From assembly GCA_021413585.1 (NCBI GenBank), contig JAIOQB010000286.1, positions 1 through 50,374 of the forward strand: a DNA stretch of 50,374 nt, in the 5' to 3' direction. Source of the DNA: Planctomycetia bacterium (GTDB lineage Bacteria > Planctomycetota > Planctomycetia > Pirellulales > UBA7805). Positions 1-10,900 of the stretch are shown in pieces. Both the position numbers and the translations under genes were made by a program. The stretch's first letter is position 1; each line of letters begins with the position of its first letter. A model generated the notes under the pieces. It did no database searches. It was not told the DNA's origin and saw only the letters and a list, made by a program, of their open reading frames with translations.

Positions 1-1277
1 CGGACTTTCAGCCAAGCGGCGAATTCGGCGTTCTTGCCCGCGTCGGCAATCTGCGCGTCGAACTCTGCGAGCCGCCGCTGCTGCTCGGGGCGGATCACGC
101 GCACCGTGGGTCCGGTGTTGCCGCGGATCTCATTGTAAAAACCCTGGTCCTTGGTGCTGTTGAAAAATCCGAAGTAGCGATAGAAGTCTCTTTGGCTGAT
201 CGGGTCGTACTTGTGATCGTGGCAGCGGGCGCAACCCATGGTGAGCCCCATCAGCACGGTGGACGTGGTTTCCACGCGGTCGATGATGTTCTCAACGTGC
301 CACTCGGCCTCGATCGAACCCGCCTCGGTGACCGAACGATTGTTGCGGCAGAATCCGGTGGCCAGCTTCTGATACGCCGTGGCGCCGGGCAGCATGTCGC
401 CCGCCACCTGCTCGCTAATGAACTTATCGTAGGGCATGTTGGCGTTGCAGGCCTGGATCACCCATTCGCGCCACGGCCACATGTCGCGGGCAAAGTCATT
501 TTGGTACCCGTTTGTGTCGGCATAGCGGGCGCCGTCGAGCCACTGGCTGGCCATTTGCTCGCCGTAGTGAGGCGAGGCGAGCAGGCGATCGACCAGTGCT
601 TCGTATGCCCCTTCCGATTTGTCGGCCAGGAAAGCGTCGATCTCAGCGAGCGTCGGCGGCAGTCCGGTGAGATCCAGCGACAGGCGGCGAATCTGCGTCT
701 CATGGCTCGCCTCCGGCGACGGAGCGAGCCCTTCCGCCTCCAGCCGGGCCAGCACAAAATGATCGATCTCGTTGCGGCACCAGCCTGTATTTTTTACCGC
801 TGGCAGCGCGGCGCGCACCGGGCGAACGAAGGCCCAATGCTCCTGCCATTTGGCCCCTTGCGCGATCCAGCGGCGGAGCAGAGCGATTTCGTTGGCGCTG
901 AGCTTCTTGCCTGAATCGGCCGGTGGCATCCGCTCGCTGGCGTCGGCGGCGGTGATCCGCTTGATCAGCTCGCTTGCCTCCGGCTTGCCGGCGACGATCG
1001 GCAGCTCGCCCGACTCGGCCTTGCCGAAGGCGCTGTCACGTTGATCGAGGCGCAGCGAGGCCTTGCGATTCTTGGCGTCGGGGCCGTGGCACTGGAAGCA
1101 GCGGTCGCTCAGCAGCGGCCGGATGTCGCGGGCAAAGTCCACGTCGGCCGCCGGCGGGGGAGAATTGCTCGCCGCCTGGGTACGACTGTCGTCCAACGCC
1201 GACCACGCGGACACCAAACATAAAGCAAGCATCGCCGCGGATGCGAGAAGCGTACGGCTCGCGCGGAGTCGAGGCAT
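1..1277 (-). CDS. PSCyt1/DUF1549 planctomycete cytochrome protein, N-terminal part (runs off left edge)
   Basis: Reading leftward from an ATG at 1277, about 425 codons stay open to the window edge. The protein starts with a signal peptide (MPRLRASRTLLASAAMLALC), followed by a c-type heme motif CFQCH near residue 63 in a PSCyt1-type domain (DIRPLLSDRCFQCHGP). A DUF1549 domain follows, with the family phrases LSLDLTGLPPT and GCARCHDHKYDPIS, the second supplying another CxxCH. The DUF1553 part expected at the C-terminus lies outside the window. The family is exported and abundant in planctomycetes; its biochemical role is not settled, although the heme motifs suggest electron transfer. A DUF1501 partner may lie to the left, as beside the two other family members here. 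Domain calls rest on motif recognition. Confidence 0.9.
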   Translation of the reverse strand, partial: MPRLRASRTLLASAAMLALCLVSAWSALDDSRTQAASNSPPPAADVDFARDIRPLLSDRCFQCHGPDAKNRKASLRLDQRDSAFGKAESGELPIVAGKPEASELIKRITAADASERMPPADSGKKLSANEIALLRRWIAQGAKWQEHWAFVRPVRAALPAVKNTGWCRNEIDHFVLARLEAEGLAPSPEASHETQIRRLSLDLTGLPPTLAEIDAFLADKSEGAYEALVDRLLASPHYGEQMASQWLDGARYADTNGYQNDFARDMWPWREWVIQACNANMPYDKFISEQVAGDMLPGATAYQKLATGFCRNNRSVTEAGSIEAEWHVENIIDRVETTSTVLMGLTMGCARCHDHKYDPISQRDFYRYFGFFNSTKDQGFYNEIRGNTGPTVRVIRPEQQRRLAEFDAQIADAGKNAEFAAWLKV

Positions 1278-1512
1278 GGCAACTCCTGTAGATCGGGTGC
1301 GGCTGGGGAAGCCTGGGGAGGGAAACTGTCCGCCGGTCTCGTATAGCTACGATAACCCGATTATAGCGTAAGTGACGGAAATCGTCCAAACGGGGTTGGT
1401 CGATCTTAGGGGGGGATCGAGGTCTGGGTGGGGGGCTGGACGTCGCCCAGGACTCTCTATGCAAATGCCAGGACTTCCCACGCGTCGCCTCAGGCCTGTG
1501 TCAGGCGGCGGC

Positions 1513-2622
1513 TCAGGGCGGCGGGGCATTCGGGCCGGGTAGAGCGGGCGGCTCCGTTCCCGGCGGCAGAGGGGGCCGCTTCAGCTTAATATGCTGGTGG
1601 GGCAGCAAGCCACGGATCAGTTCCATCCGCGAAGCAAACGAAATCCCGGTCCCTTCCAAGTTGGCGTCGCACAGGTCGGGCATTTGGAGCAGAATTTTCA
1701 CCCCCTCCTCTGTGATCTGGGTTTTTGCCAGCCCGATTTGCTCTAGACCGGGCAACTGGCGTAAGTGCGCGAGCGACTTGTCCGTCACGCCGGTGAACGA
1801 GAGATCCAAGGCGGTGACTGATTTGGGCAAATTCAGCGTCAATCCTTGCACGTCGGCATCGGTGATGGGCAAGTGCGAGAAGTCGAGTTCCAGTCGCACG
1901 CTGCCGCCAAACTTAGCCACCGCTGCCGCATACTTATCCACTTCCGCCGCGGCTTGCTGCATCGACTGACGCTTTGCGGCGTCAAAGGCTTTGTCGGCAG
2001 AGGCGACGGAATCGGTACCGCCGCCGCGCGGCGGCTCGTCGGCGGCGGCGTGAGCGGTCAGCACATTACTCAGTGACGTCATATTCTCTTGAGACACCGA
2101 AGTGTTCCTCACGTCGACAGACATCAGATGTGGCATTTTTCTCAGCGAATCCAGGCATCGATCGGTTACTTTCGTCGAGCTGATCTGAAGCAGCCGCAAG
2201 CCAGTCAGGCCAACCAGACTGGCGGTCCCCTCGTCGCCGGTCACTGTGTACGACAGATCGATCATTTTGGTCTCTTGTGGAAAAGCGAGGTCGGCGATAT
2301 CCGTGTCGTTGATGTCGCAATACGACAAATCCACGGTGACACTGCAGTTCCCCCCCGCTGCCTTGACTGCCTGGCAGTAGCTGTCGACGCCGGAGGCCAG
2401 CGCTACAAGGTCGGACTTGGAGAACTTGCGGATCGCGTTGCGGTCAACCCTGCGGGCGGGCGCAACGGTGTCAAAGTCCGTGATGGTCGCAACTCGGGGC
2501 CCGCCTCCTGCAGGTGCCGCTGGAGCAGGTGGATGATTCCGTTTGCAACCCTGGGAAGACGCAACGGCCAACAGGGCAAAACCCCAGAGTAAATTCACCC
2601 GTTGGGATTTTAAAAAATGCAT
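1513..2622 (-). CDS. Leucine-rich-repeat lipoprotein
   Basis: A 369-residue protein with a lipoprotein signal: a hydrophobic stretch ending in ASSQGC puts the lipidated cysteine at residue 26. The body holds repeats of the type L.gLtgLrlLqissTkvtD..L..L..mp.L, roughly residues 110-180 and again 245-330. These match the cysteine-containing/GALA-like leucine-rich repeats common in planctomycete surface proteins. The C-terminus is proline rich. LRR proteins usually bind other proteins; no partner can be named. The ATG at 2622 lies 73 bp after the stop of the pilin-like fusion gene on the same strand, so the two could be co-transcribed. An AGGAG lies about 12 nt before the start, rather far for a ribosome site. 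Confidence 0.8.
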   Translation of the reverse strand: MHFLKSQRVNLLWGFALLAVASSQGCKRNHPPAPAAPAGGGPRVATITDFDTVAPARRVDRNAIRKFSKSDLVALASGVDSYCQAVKAAGGNCSVTVDLSYCDINDTDIADLAFPQETKMIDLSYTVTGDEGTASLVGLTGLRLLQISSTKVTDRCLDSLRKMPHLMSVDVRNTSVSQENMTSLSNVLTAHAAADEPPRGGGTDSVASADKAFDAAKRQSMQQAAAEVDKYAAAVAKFGGSVRLELDFSHLPITDADVQGLTLNLPKSVTALDLSFTGVTDKSLAHLRQLPGLEQIGLAKTQITEEGVKILLQMPDLCDANLEGTGISFASRMELIRGLLPHQHIKLKRPPLPPGTEPPALPGPNAPPP

Positions 2623-2695
2623 TGCGTTGGCCTAACTCCTAAGGGAAACGCGGTGCCCACGCTCGGTGAAATCGCAAACCTTGGGCACGCAGGTA

Positions 2696-5263
2696 CTACT
2701 GGCCGTTGCCCCCAAGCATCAGGTTGCCATGGGCTTGCCCTAGGCTCAACAGCGCCGCGCAGGTGCAGTAGTGACGGCCAGCTTGGTCGTTTGAAAGCCC
2801 TCCTTCGGGACAGGATGTACAATCAGCGTTCGAGAAAATCCAACTCCCGTCCGCGTGGCCACCTGGGGTTTGCCATGATGAGTAATTGGTCGTCGCAGCT
2901 GACTTCCAGTTGCTCCATGGCGTGCCACCAACCAAGTGCAACAGATGTGCCGTATGGAGATTGAAATATCCGGCTCCTTTCCAGGGATAGGGGGGAGGAG
3001 GGCAAACCGTAGGAGGCGGCGGACAAGGAGGAATATTACTCACGATGGCGGCGTAGGATTGAATCTTGAAATGCTGAGTCGGTGCGCCGAGCAAAATGCG
3101 ACAGGCCAGGCCCGCCGAAGTCAGGGCCCGAGGAGTGTTGGGGGCAGGGCAGCCCGAGCCGGGCGTGTATTGGTAATCCCCCAGCGTGACATTGTAGTCG
3201 GTCACTGGATTGCATTCGACGGAGTCCATGAAGGCCGACATTCGTTGCAACGCCAGCGGGCTAACATTGATCCCCAAAAGCTGCGCATTCCGCAGGAACA
3301 TGATTCCCCAGCAGCTTTCCGTCATGTCGCGATCTCCCACAGAATATCGCCATCCGCCCGGGTTGCCTTGGTTGTTCGCCGCATAGTCCGCCAAAAGCTG
3401 GATCTTCTGCCGCAACACGGCCAAATCGAGCCCGCACGCTTGATCGCCGCAGCCATTGGTGTTGGTAGCCTCCGACGAGCGCAGCACCTCAGTTAGCGCC
3501 AGACTGCCGATTAATTGACCATACATATAGACTCCACTTCCCCAATCACTTCCTTGCAGTCTGCCTTGGGCATCAACGTGGTTCATCAACCACTGCGCGC
3601 CGAGACAAATCGCATGAGCGTAGGGACCTTTAGTAGCCGTACTTCCCGAACCGACCATCGCCAGCACCGCCAAGCTGGTGGCAGCATTGGGCGAATCATT
3701 CGTGCCCCCGCCCGAGCAGGCTGAATTGCAAGCCGGGTGATTCTGAAATTGCAACGACCAATGGCCATCGTCCCACTGATGACGCTGGAGCCAATCGAGT
3801 CCCTTGCGGGCAGTAATGGTGGGAGTGGAAGAGACGCACGGATCGGGAGGAGTATAAGTGCTGCCGGTCGTGGTGCCGCCACCGGTGGTCGAACCGCCCG
3901 TCGTCGAACCACTGGTCGTCGAGCCGCTGGTCGTGCTGCCGGTGGTGCTTCCTCCCCCCGACGGACCGCAGGCATCGAGCGTGATCGACACTACCGTAGT
4001 CATTGAGGGGAGTGTTGTCGTCCATACAACCGCATTGCTTGCATCGAGAACATCCACTCTCGCAAAATTCGGCCCCGCGCTGCAACAATCGCTGTCCGTG
4101 CGGTTCCAGATCACGATTTTATTGAGCACCTTGGCGCTACCCAAATCGAGCTTCCACCACGCTTGCACGTCATTGTTGGTTTGCGCGACGGAATTCGCCG
4201 CGGCGAAGTTCCCATTGGTATTGTTATCGACCGCCTTGGAGGCGACCGAGCTTCCATAGGTCGACGATTGGGTCGCCGTCGTCCCCAGTAAGGCCATATT
4301 GAAACCGGTCGCATCGAGCACTTGGCACTCGGCAATATTCAAATAGCTCGTGCCCGGCATCGTGATCTTGACATACCGACCTATCGCACAAGGAGGAGCG
4401 CCGGTGGTGCTGCCGCCCGTAGTGGTGGCGAACCCTGTCGTGCCGCCGGCCACGCTCCCCGTGGTGCCGCCGACACCGCCGGTGGTGGAAGGTCCGCCGC
4501 CGGTGGTCGAGCCGCTGGCGGTGGTGGCGCCGCTGGGTGGCTTGATCCCCACGTCCACCGTGCAACCCGTTTTGACCAGGGCGTTGTCGCGCGTTGGCCG
4601 CCACAGCCGGTCGTGGATTTCGCAAATCCGCGGATCGATGTCGTCGGGCCGCCGCAGTTTCACGCTACCGTCAACGGAGAGGACGCTCACCTGGCTGCGA
4701 TGCCGGGGCGCGACCAGCGTTGCCCAATCGTCGGTCCCCTGCGGCCCCACCACGTTGGCCGAGGTTTGGCGGTAATCCAAAGCCAGGATCTTCGCGCTGT
4801 CGCCGCCGAGCATGCGGAACGCCCGGCTGCTGACGCCGTAGCTGATCGAAGGGACGCCGCCGCCGGTGCTGGGGGTGGTCATATCGTCAGGACAATGCAG
4901 CACCATTTTTCCGCTGTCGAGATAAGGCGTGATGGAGTTGGTCCAGACGGCGGGCAGCGTCGTGGCGCGGGCCAGACCGGCACGCCCCAGCGCCGCGCCG
5001 ATCTGCTCCAACTGCTGAGCGCACTTGGCCGCGCGCGCGGTGGTGCGCGACGAGCCGATGGCCGGCAACAGCAGGGCAATCAGAATCACGATCACCGCGA
5101 TCACCACCAACAGCTCGACGAGGGTGAAGCCACGCCGCCTACAACGATGCTGCGTAATTCCACGCCGCCGGAGTGAACGTCGAAGCTGACTTCGGCCGTC
5201 CGGCCAAATTCGATCACTCCAGAAATCCGCGCCGATCGCAGGTTGAAAAGTCGCATCCGGCAT
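2696..5263 (-). CDS. Pilin-like prepilin fused to a discoidin-type domain and an alpha-toroid (prenyltransferase/squalene-cyclase-like) domain
   Basis: An 855-residue modular protein. The ATG at 5263 is preferred over a TTG 42 bp upstream because GGAAGG sits 6 nt before it. A long basic leader ends in a type III/IV prepilin cleavage site ([14 protein letters not shown]45|F46) and a hydrophobic helix. Residues 80-220 resemble the DUF1559 pilin-like family, including H-X9-DG (H188 to DG198-199). A Ser/Thr/Gly linker (about 245-290) leads to an F5/8C or fucolectin-like domain (about 295-433: NIAECQV, AVDNN, WWKLDLG). A second STTGG linker (about 435-470) leads to a C-terminal alpha-alpha toroid (about 480-855; [15 protein letters not shown]). 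The protein is probably anchored at the cell surface as a pseudopilin. No catalytic residue can be assigned to the toroid. Confidence 0.8.
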   Translation of the reverse strand: MPDATFQPAIGADFWSDRIWPDGRSQLRRSLRRRGITQHRCRRRGFTLVELLVVIAVIVILIALLLPAIGSSRTTARAAKCAQQLEQIGAALGRAGLARATTLPAVWTNSITPYLDSGKMVLHCPDDMTTPSTGGGVPSISYGVSSRAFRMLGGDSAKILALDYRQTSANVVGPQGTDDWATLVAPRHRSQVSVLSVDGSVKLRRPDDIDPRICEIHDRLWRPTRDNALVKTGCTVDVGIKPPSGATTASGSTTGGGPSTTGGVGGTTGSVAGGTTGFATTTGGSTTGAPPCAIGRYVKITMPGTSYLNIAECQVLDATGFNMALLGTTATQSSTYGSSVASKAVDNNTNGNFAAANSVAQTNNDVQAWWKLDLGSAKVLNKIVIWNRTDSDCCSAGPNFARVDVLDASNAVVWTTTLPSMTTVVSITLDACGPSGGGSTTGSTTSGSTTSGSTTGGSTTGGGTTTGSTYTPPDPCVSSTPTITARKGLDWLQRHQWDDGHWSLQFQNHPACNSACSGGGTNDSPNAATSLAVLAMVGSGSTATKGPYAHAICLGAQWLMNHVDAQGRLQGSDWGSGVYMYGQLIGSLALTEVLRSSEATNTNGCGDQACGLDLAVLRQKIQLLADYAANNQGNPGGWRYSVGDRDMTESCWGIMFLRNAQLLGINVSPLALQRMSAFMDSVECNPVTDYNVTLGDYQYTPGSGCPAPNTPRALTSAGLACRILLGAPTQHFKIQSYAAIVSNIPPCPPPPTVCPPPPYPWKGAGYFNLHTAHLLHLVGGTPWSNWKSAATTNYSSWQTPGGHADGSWIFSNADCTSCPEGGLSNDQAGRHYCTCAALLSLGQAHGNLMLGGNGQ
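5255..5263 (-). promoter_or_regulatory. Start codon region of the pilin-like fusion with Shine-Dalgarno site
   Basis: On the minus strand GGAAGG occurs 6 nt upstream of ATG 5263-5261. This decides the start against the in-frame TTG at 5305. A reading frame shifted by one also begins with ATG at 5256 and runs 51 codons, but it does not enter the prepilin motif. Confidence 0.55.
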
Positions 5264-5382
5264 TTGAAACCTTCCTTGTTGGCCTGAACAGGCACTTTCG
5301 GCCAATCAACCACATTGCCCGCCCGGTGGAGATCGCTCGCCCGTGGCGAGCGCGCCTCCCTGCGCCGTGGTTGTTGACTCAA

Positions 5383-6471
5383 TTACGGACGAATCGTGTT
5401 CCGCTGACTCGCGGATAATGCACTAGTGCTGCCGCGCGGCATCCACTCGGACGCGACGGCAACGGTTTCGACGGGTTTTCGCTGCATGATACCAAAAGCA
5501 ATCTTCGCTGCCGCCTGCCCTGCCTCTCGTGCTGCCACGCATAGCGAGGACAGCGGCGGATCGGTCAACACGGCCACGTCTCGTTCGTAGTAGCCGAGCA
5601 CCGACACGTCCTCGGGAACCTTCAGGCCCTCGCTCAAAAAAGCTTGCACCACGCCATAGGCCCGGCGGTTGCTGTACGAAATAACCGCCGTCGGCCGCTC
5701 GGCCAGGGCCAACAGCTCCCGGCCCGCATATCTTCCACTTTCAATGAACGCCAGGCCGTCGCCGGGCGCGGTCACGGCGGGCGCCGGAATGACAATGGGC
5801 TCCAGGCCAGCCTTTTCCAATACCGCACGGTATCCGCTGTAAAATCCCCAGCCGGCCCAATGGGTTTCCTTTTTGTGGTAATGCTCGTGTACCACGAGCC
5901 CGATCCGCCGGTGCCCCAGTTCCAGCAGATGCTGCGTGGCGCGGCGTGCGTCGGCCTCAAAATCGACGTTCACTCTCAGCACGTCGGGAATCGACATGCC
6001 AAACAGTTCCACCAACGGAAAACCGGTACTGGCCAGATTGCGGTAAGCCTCCACGTTGCCCGCATCGGCCGGCGTATCGAACGTGTCGACGATCAAGGCA
6101 TCGACGCGCCGATCCAAGCTCCGCTCAAACTCGGCCGCTTCTTCCTCTGGATTGCCGTGAATGAACACCATCGGCGAGTAACGCTGAGGAGAAGCGATGT
6201 CCTGCACGCCGCGAATCACCTCGGCCGCCAATGGCGAGTTGACCGCGCTTAACAGCAAGCCGACGATATAGGATTTTTGCTGCGCTAGACTGCGCCCCAG
6301 GATGCTGGGGGTGTAGTTGAGTTCTCGCGCCACGCGCTCGACGCGCTCGCGTGTTTGCGGACTGACGCGCACCGTCGACTCGGTGCGATTATTTAGGACC
6401 GTCGAAACCACGGGGCCTGAAACACCTGCCGCCAAAGCCACATCACGAATTGTCGGTCGCTGCTTGGCCAT
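5383..6471 (-). CDS. LacI-family transcriptional regulator
   Basis: A 362-residue LacI/GalR-type regulator. Residues 6-30 form the helix-turn-helix (TIRDVALAAGVSGPVVSTVLN) followed by the hinge-helix region (ELNYTPSILGRSLA). The rest is a periplasmic-binding-protein-like sensor domain (GLLLSAVNSPLAAEVIRG, the GHRRIGLV strand, and VSVLGYYERDVAVLTDPPLSSL). Length is normal for the family. The ATG at 6471 opens directly onto MAKQRPTIRDVA; a TTG 33 bp upstream would add 11 unlikely residues. Regulators of this family usually sense a sugar or nucleoside. The nearest catabolic genes are the isomerase-like and oxidoreductase genes to its right and the fucosidase block beyond them, so control of that locus is a reasonable inference, not shown. 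Confidence 0.92.
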   Translation of the reverse strand: MAKQRPTIRDVALAAGVSGPVVSTVLNNRTESTVRVSPQTRERVERVARELNYTPSILGRSLAQQKSYIVGLLLSAVNSPLAAEVIRGVQDIASPQRYSPMVFIHGNPEEEAAEFERSLDRRVDALIVDTFDTPADAGNVEAYRNLASTGFPLVELFGMSIPDVLRVNVDFEADARRATQHLLELGHRRIGLVVHEHYHKKETHWAGWGFYSGYRAVLEKAGLEPIVIPAPAVTAPGDGLAFIESGRYAGRELLALAERPTAVISYSNRRAYGVVQAFLSEGLKVPEDVSVLGYYERDVAVLTDPPLSSLCVAAREAGQAAAKIAFGIMQRKPVETVAVASEWMPRGSTSALSASQRNTIRP

Positions 6472-6846
6472 CGAGACCGTCTCGCCAGAGTTTTTGCTGA
6501 GCAAGCGTTAGTTGAGTGAGGAGAATCACCGCACGCGAAAAAATCAAAACCGCCAATCAGAGTTGCCTAGGCGTCCGGGAACTGGATGATGATAAAACGC
6601 TTAATAGTTTGCGTCAAGTATACGCTGGCACAAATCTGGCGAAATCGCGGAATTTGTTAAAATACCCGAACAAAAACCACTACCGGCAGAGCAAAAACCA
6701 CCAAGGGAACAATAGAAATACCCCGATTAATTTGCCTGCCGACCATCGGAACAGGCAGGATGCCCCCCGGTTCGAAGCGACCCCGAATAGCCCCAGCCAA
6801 CGGCCTATAAGCCCATAACCAAAAGCTGACAGCCAAAAGCCGCAAC
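6472..6846. other. 375-bp intergenic region upstream of the LacI-type gene
   Basis: No convincing gene. The region is AT-rich compared with its surroundings. Two ACGCTT half-sites of the LacI-operator kind are visible: AAAACGCTT at 6594-6602, and its inverse AAGCGTTA at 6503-6510 overlapping the upstream TTG. They could be autoregulatory operators, but the match is weak. CCTGCC and GGCAGG at about 6734-6760 form an imperfect hairpin. AGCTGACAGCC at 6824-6834 lies just after the stop codon of the next gene and recurs after two other stops in the window. A 100-codon plus-strand frame starting at 6516 has no protein-like composition and was not called. Confidence 0.4.
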
Positions 6847-7875
6847 CTATTTCCCCGCCACGATCAGGTCGAATCGCTTGGTCACGTCCGCCAGCGGCAG
6901 GCCCGGCTTCGCGCCGGAATCCTCGATCGTCCCAAAGCTTTCAAAACCCACTTCGTCTAGGGCCTTGCGCACCTCCGGCCAGTTGATGCCGTTTTCGCGC
7001 AGCCGGGTCCAGGTGCCGCTTTTTTTGTCGGGGCTCAGACGGTACTCCTTGATGTGTACCTTGATGATCGACGGTCCCAGCACGCGAATCCAAGTCTCGG
7101 GCGGGATGCCGTACTTCACATGATTGGCGCAGTCAAAATACGGCCGCACCAGCGGATGATTGTGTCCCTCGACAAACTTCTTGAATAACTCCGGGCGCAC
7201 CCACAGGTTGTTCCAGACGTTCTCCAGCCCGACCACGACGTTCACTTTTTCGGCCACGGCGGTGACGCGCTTCATGACTTCGTGCGAGGCGGTGGTGGCG
7301 CGGTTCTGGGCTTCGATGTACGGCTTGAAGCGGGCGTTGTCTCCGGCCACCACGCGCGACACCATCCCCTTGTCGTCCATTTCGATGTCGAACTCCCAGG
7401 CCTCGGGTATGACCTTCACTCCGTGAGGGCCGAGCGACGACACGAGCAGAATGTCGTCGGCGCCGTAGTTCGCGGCGGCCACGACCGCCCGCTGCACCGT
7501 GGCCACATGCTTGTCGACCTCTTTCGAATCGGGATGATCGAACGGCACCCAGGCGCGGATCACGGAGTGGATGCGGACCCCCACTTTGTCCGCCACCTCG
7601 CGGGCCTTCTTGGCTGCGTCGGGGGTAACGTCCCACTGCCAGGTTTCGATCGCCTCAAAGCCGTTGTCCTTGGCGGTCCGGAAGGCGGCCTCGGTCGGCG
7701 CGCCCATCATCGCTTTGTGCAGCGGGTGCTTGAACGTGGGCACGGCGGGGGCCTCCTCGGTCTTAACTTCAGCGGCAGCCAAGTGTCGCGCCCCGGAAAA
7801 GGCCAACGTCGCCGCGCCGCCGGCGAGCGCCGCTTGCTTGAGAAACGCCCGCCGCGTGGGACTAGTCGGATCCAT
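6847..7875 (-). CDS. Tat-exported sugar phosphate isomerase/epimerase-like (xylose isomerase-like TIM barrel) protein
   Basis: A 342-residue protein. A twin-arginine signal (TRRAFLKQAALAGGAATLAFSG) is followed by an AP-endonuclease-2/xylose-isomerase-like TIM barrel. Visible motifs are FEAIETWQWDV near the start of the barrel, VVGLENVWNN and YFDCANHVKYG with metal-ligand-type Glu and Asp residues, and VHIKEY and FESFGTIED near the end. The family (IolE/Hyi-like) isomerises or epimerises sugars, but members with Tat signals are not assigned to one substrate. The start at ATG 7875 is supported by AAGGAA about 9 nt upstream; an 18-codon extension upstream lacks this. It ends 57 bp after the 1128-residue cytochrome gene on the same strand, suggesting one operon. 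Confidence 0.88.
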   Translation of the reverse strand: MDPTSPTRRAFLKQAALAGGAATLAFSGARHLAAAEVKTEEAPAVPTFKHPLHKAMMGAPTEAAFRTAKDNGFEAIETWQWDVTPDAAKKAREVADKVGVRIHSVIRAWVPFDHPDSKEVDKHVATVQRAVVAAANYGADDILLVSSLGPHGVKVIPEAWEFDIEMDDKGMVSRVVAGDNARFKPYIEAQNRATTASHEVMKRVTAVAEKVNVVVGLENVWNNLWVRPELFKKFVEGHNHPLVRPYFDCANHVKYGIPPETWIRVLGPSIIKVHIKEYRLSPDKKSGTWTRLRENGINWPEVRKALDEVGFESFGTIEDSGAKPGLPLADVTKRFDLIVAGK

Positions 7876-7932
7876 GTTTGAATTTCCTTGGGGGTACGGT
7901 GAGCTGTAAGCAGGCAACTCAAAGCTCACTGC

Positions 7933-10900
7933 TCAAAGCTGCGGAATCCTCTGTACGGTATACCAGGCCTCATTGTGCAGGAGCTTTTCTCCATCTGCCC
8001 CGGTGAGTTGGCCCAGGTTCATTTCATACACCATGCCGGTCGGCCACGCCTCAACCGGCAACGTCAGCGTGAGCTTCGTCCGATCGGCCGACATTTCCAC
8101 CGCTTCCACGGAAACGGTCTTCTCGTCAATATGCGGCGAACCGTAAGTGCGCCAATACTGAAAATGAAAATGCTTCATATGAATTGTTTTCGGATCGAGC
8201 TTCGTTTCCACGGCGAGCGGCTTCGTCAATTGCACGACAAAACCCTGGCCGCGGGGCCGGATGTGGATGGCCTGCAACGCCAGCGGCGGCGACTTGGCCG
8301 TGTACGACATGCGAATCAGCCCGCTCGATAGCGAAGCGATATACAACAGATTGTCGGGGCCAAACTTCATTCGCTCGCACCCCAGCGGCTGGCCGTCGAT
8401 GAACTTGAAGCAGGCTCCCTGATATTCGCCCTCTATTTTTTCCAGGGCGACGCGCATGATGCCCGTGTTGGCGCCGTACCCTACGTCGCCGACGAACAAC
8501 TGGTCTGCAAACGGCCCCCACGTCCCCCCGGTTCGATCGTGCACCGGTCCCGACGTGCTACGGCTGAGGTCATAGGGAAGCCAAACCGCGGTGCGACCGT
8601 CCGGAGTGCTGCCGGCCGGCAGCATATTGGGAGGATCTTCTGGATGGCCATAGAATCGCCCCGGCGTGACGCAGGCCAATTTGCAATTGGGAATCCAGTC
8701 TCCCTGGTTGTCCGTGTAGAAGATGTTGCCGCCGGGCCCGAGGGTCACACCATTGGGAACGCGACAACCGGTGGCCGCTACTTCCAGCTTTTCCGACTCG
8801 TGCGCCACGCGCAGCACCGATCCGCGCCAGCGTCCGCGCTTGCAAAGAGCGCCGGTATCGTGCTCGGGTGGCCAAAAGTGCCCCGTATTCAAGGCAAACC
8901 ACAGATTCTTCTGCGGATCGACCGCCAGGCCGAACGTGTATTCGTGCCAGCCGGTCGACAGGCCCCAGCCGGTGGCGACCGTGCGGTAGTGGTCGACCAC
9001 GCCGTCTCCATCGCGATCGATCAATTCCGTAATTTCAGGTTTCTGGGCGACGTACACATGCCCGTCGACGATAGCCAGGCCGATGGGATGGAACAGCCCG
9101 CTGGCAAATCGCTGCCAGCGCACTTGCTGCGGATGGCCTGGCGGCGGGGTGCGGGTGCGCCAGATTTGCCCCTGCGTCATGGCGATGGCGTACATCGTGT
9201 CATCGTCGGAGAATGCGATATCCGAAGGACGGCAACCCGGAAACGGCGAGGGGATCGACTCCATGATATAGCCGGGCGCTGCGTCGGTGCGAATCGGCGG
9301 GCTGGCGGCGGCTCTGCTGGCGCGGCCACCTTCGTCGGCGACTTTAGTCCACTTTTGTCCGTCACTCGACACTTCCACTCGATAAGCCACGGCCAGCCGA
9401 TCCTTGCAAGTGCCCGTGCGATCGCGGGCCCAAACGATCTTGCTCATTTCGACGGGCTGGGGAAATTCGATTTGCGCCCAGCCGCCGCCTGCCTCGTTGC
9501 TGATCCAGCTATGAGCGTTTCCCAACTTGCCATCGTTGAGGTGGGGAATCGTGTGAATCACATAGCCGGGCAGGACCGACGATGCCGTGGCCTTTCCTTT
9601 GAGCGCCAGATTCACCTTGGGATTGGCGCCGTACACGTCCAGCTCGTCGAGCCCAGGCTGCGTGCCATCATTTGTCTTCGTGATGACGAAACGCAGGAAT
9701 CTCCCCCTGGTGGTTGGGAACTCGTCGACATTGGAATGAGAATTCACGGCCGGGCGAGGGGCCTTCGGCGGCGCCGTGGCAGCGGTAGTTTCGTCAACAG
9801 CCGGTGGCACGGTGCGGCGCGCCAAGGTTTGGTCGAATGCGTCGTCCAACTGCGGAAGATTTTTTTCCAGCGACGCGAGTTCAGCGGCCGCAGCCTCTGA
9901 GCCAAGACCGCGGTACTTCCAAAGATCAACTCGCAATCCCAGCGGCTTGCCCTCCCTCGCCGGGGCCGAGACCAGACGCCACGTCGGATCGCCAGGCGCG
10001 CTGCCAGCGAGCCAGGTCGCGCCCGAGTGCGAAGGCGCCCGCGCCACGCGCTGCGTGCCCCCCGTGCGATACGACATGAATGAGGATCGAGCAACGTCCA
10101 TGACAGGCGCAGCCTTCTCGCCCGTTGCAGTATGCCATTGATACTTGTCACCAGCGGGCAAAGCAATCGCCACGACGGCCCCTGCCGGCAACCCGGTGAA
10201 GCGAAAATCTCTGGCAAATCCCTGCCACGCCGGACGGCTTTCCGCTCGGACATCTTCCGTCACCGCAATCCGTTTGCCACCGACCATGACATGGTAATGC
10301 AAGCGAACTGAGCTGCGGCCGATTTGATAACCATCAAAGCGACTCCCCAAGTTGGGATCGCTCGTTGGCGGCGGCTCGAACGACTGCCACTGCTTTTCAT
10401 CGGCGAACTTAAATCCAAGCTGATGCCCGCAGTCAGAAAATGGCTCCGCCGGCCCCCCGTCGCGGTGCCAAAACAGGCCAAAATAAGTCTGCGGTGAACT
10501 CTTCACAAAGCCGCCGTTCCAGGTCGCCACCGTCGCCAATTGATCGGCGTCGAACACCACGGTTCCGTCGACGAAACCCAGCGCCACGGCGCGAGGGTAG
10601 TGGACGCTGCCGTCAACCTGCAGTTCGCCGCGCTGCACGGCCGGCCGATTGGCCAGCGGTTGGTCGGGCACCGCCCCGCCGCCGACCCACGGTGGCGGCT
10701 GAAGTTGCTGCGCGCGAGACGACCCGCCGTCGCGCAATTCGATCACATACCGCACCAGGTCCAGAAACTGCCGCCGGGCCGCCAATTGATTGACCTGCCC
10801 GGCCGGCATCACCGACAGTTTGGCAACCTGCCGATCCGCAATGTCCGACTTCGCGATTGTAATGGTCTTCTCGGGATGGGCCGTGTCGCGCAGCAAAACC

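Noticed and set aside
3850-4560. Short GC-rich tandem pattern that could suggest a repeat array or CRISPR
   Set aside because: It is the coding of Ser/Thr/Gly linkers (STTGG) in the pilin-like fusion; no unique spacers.
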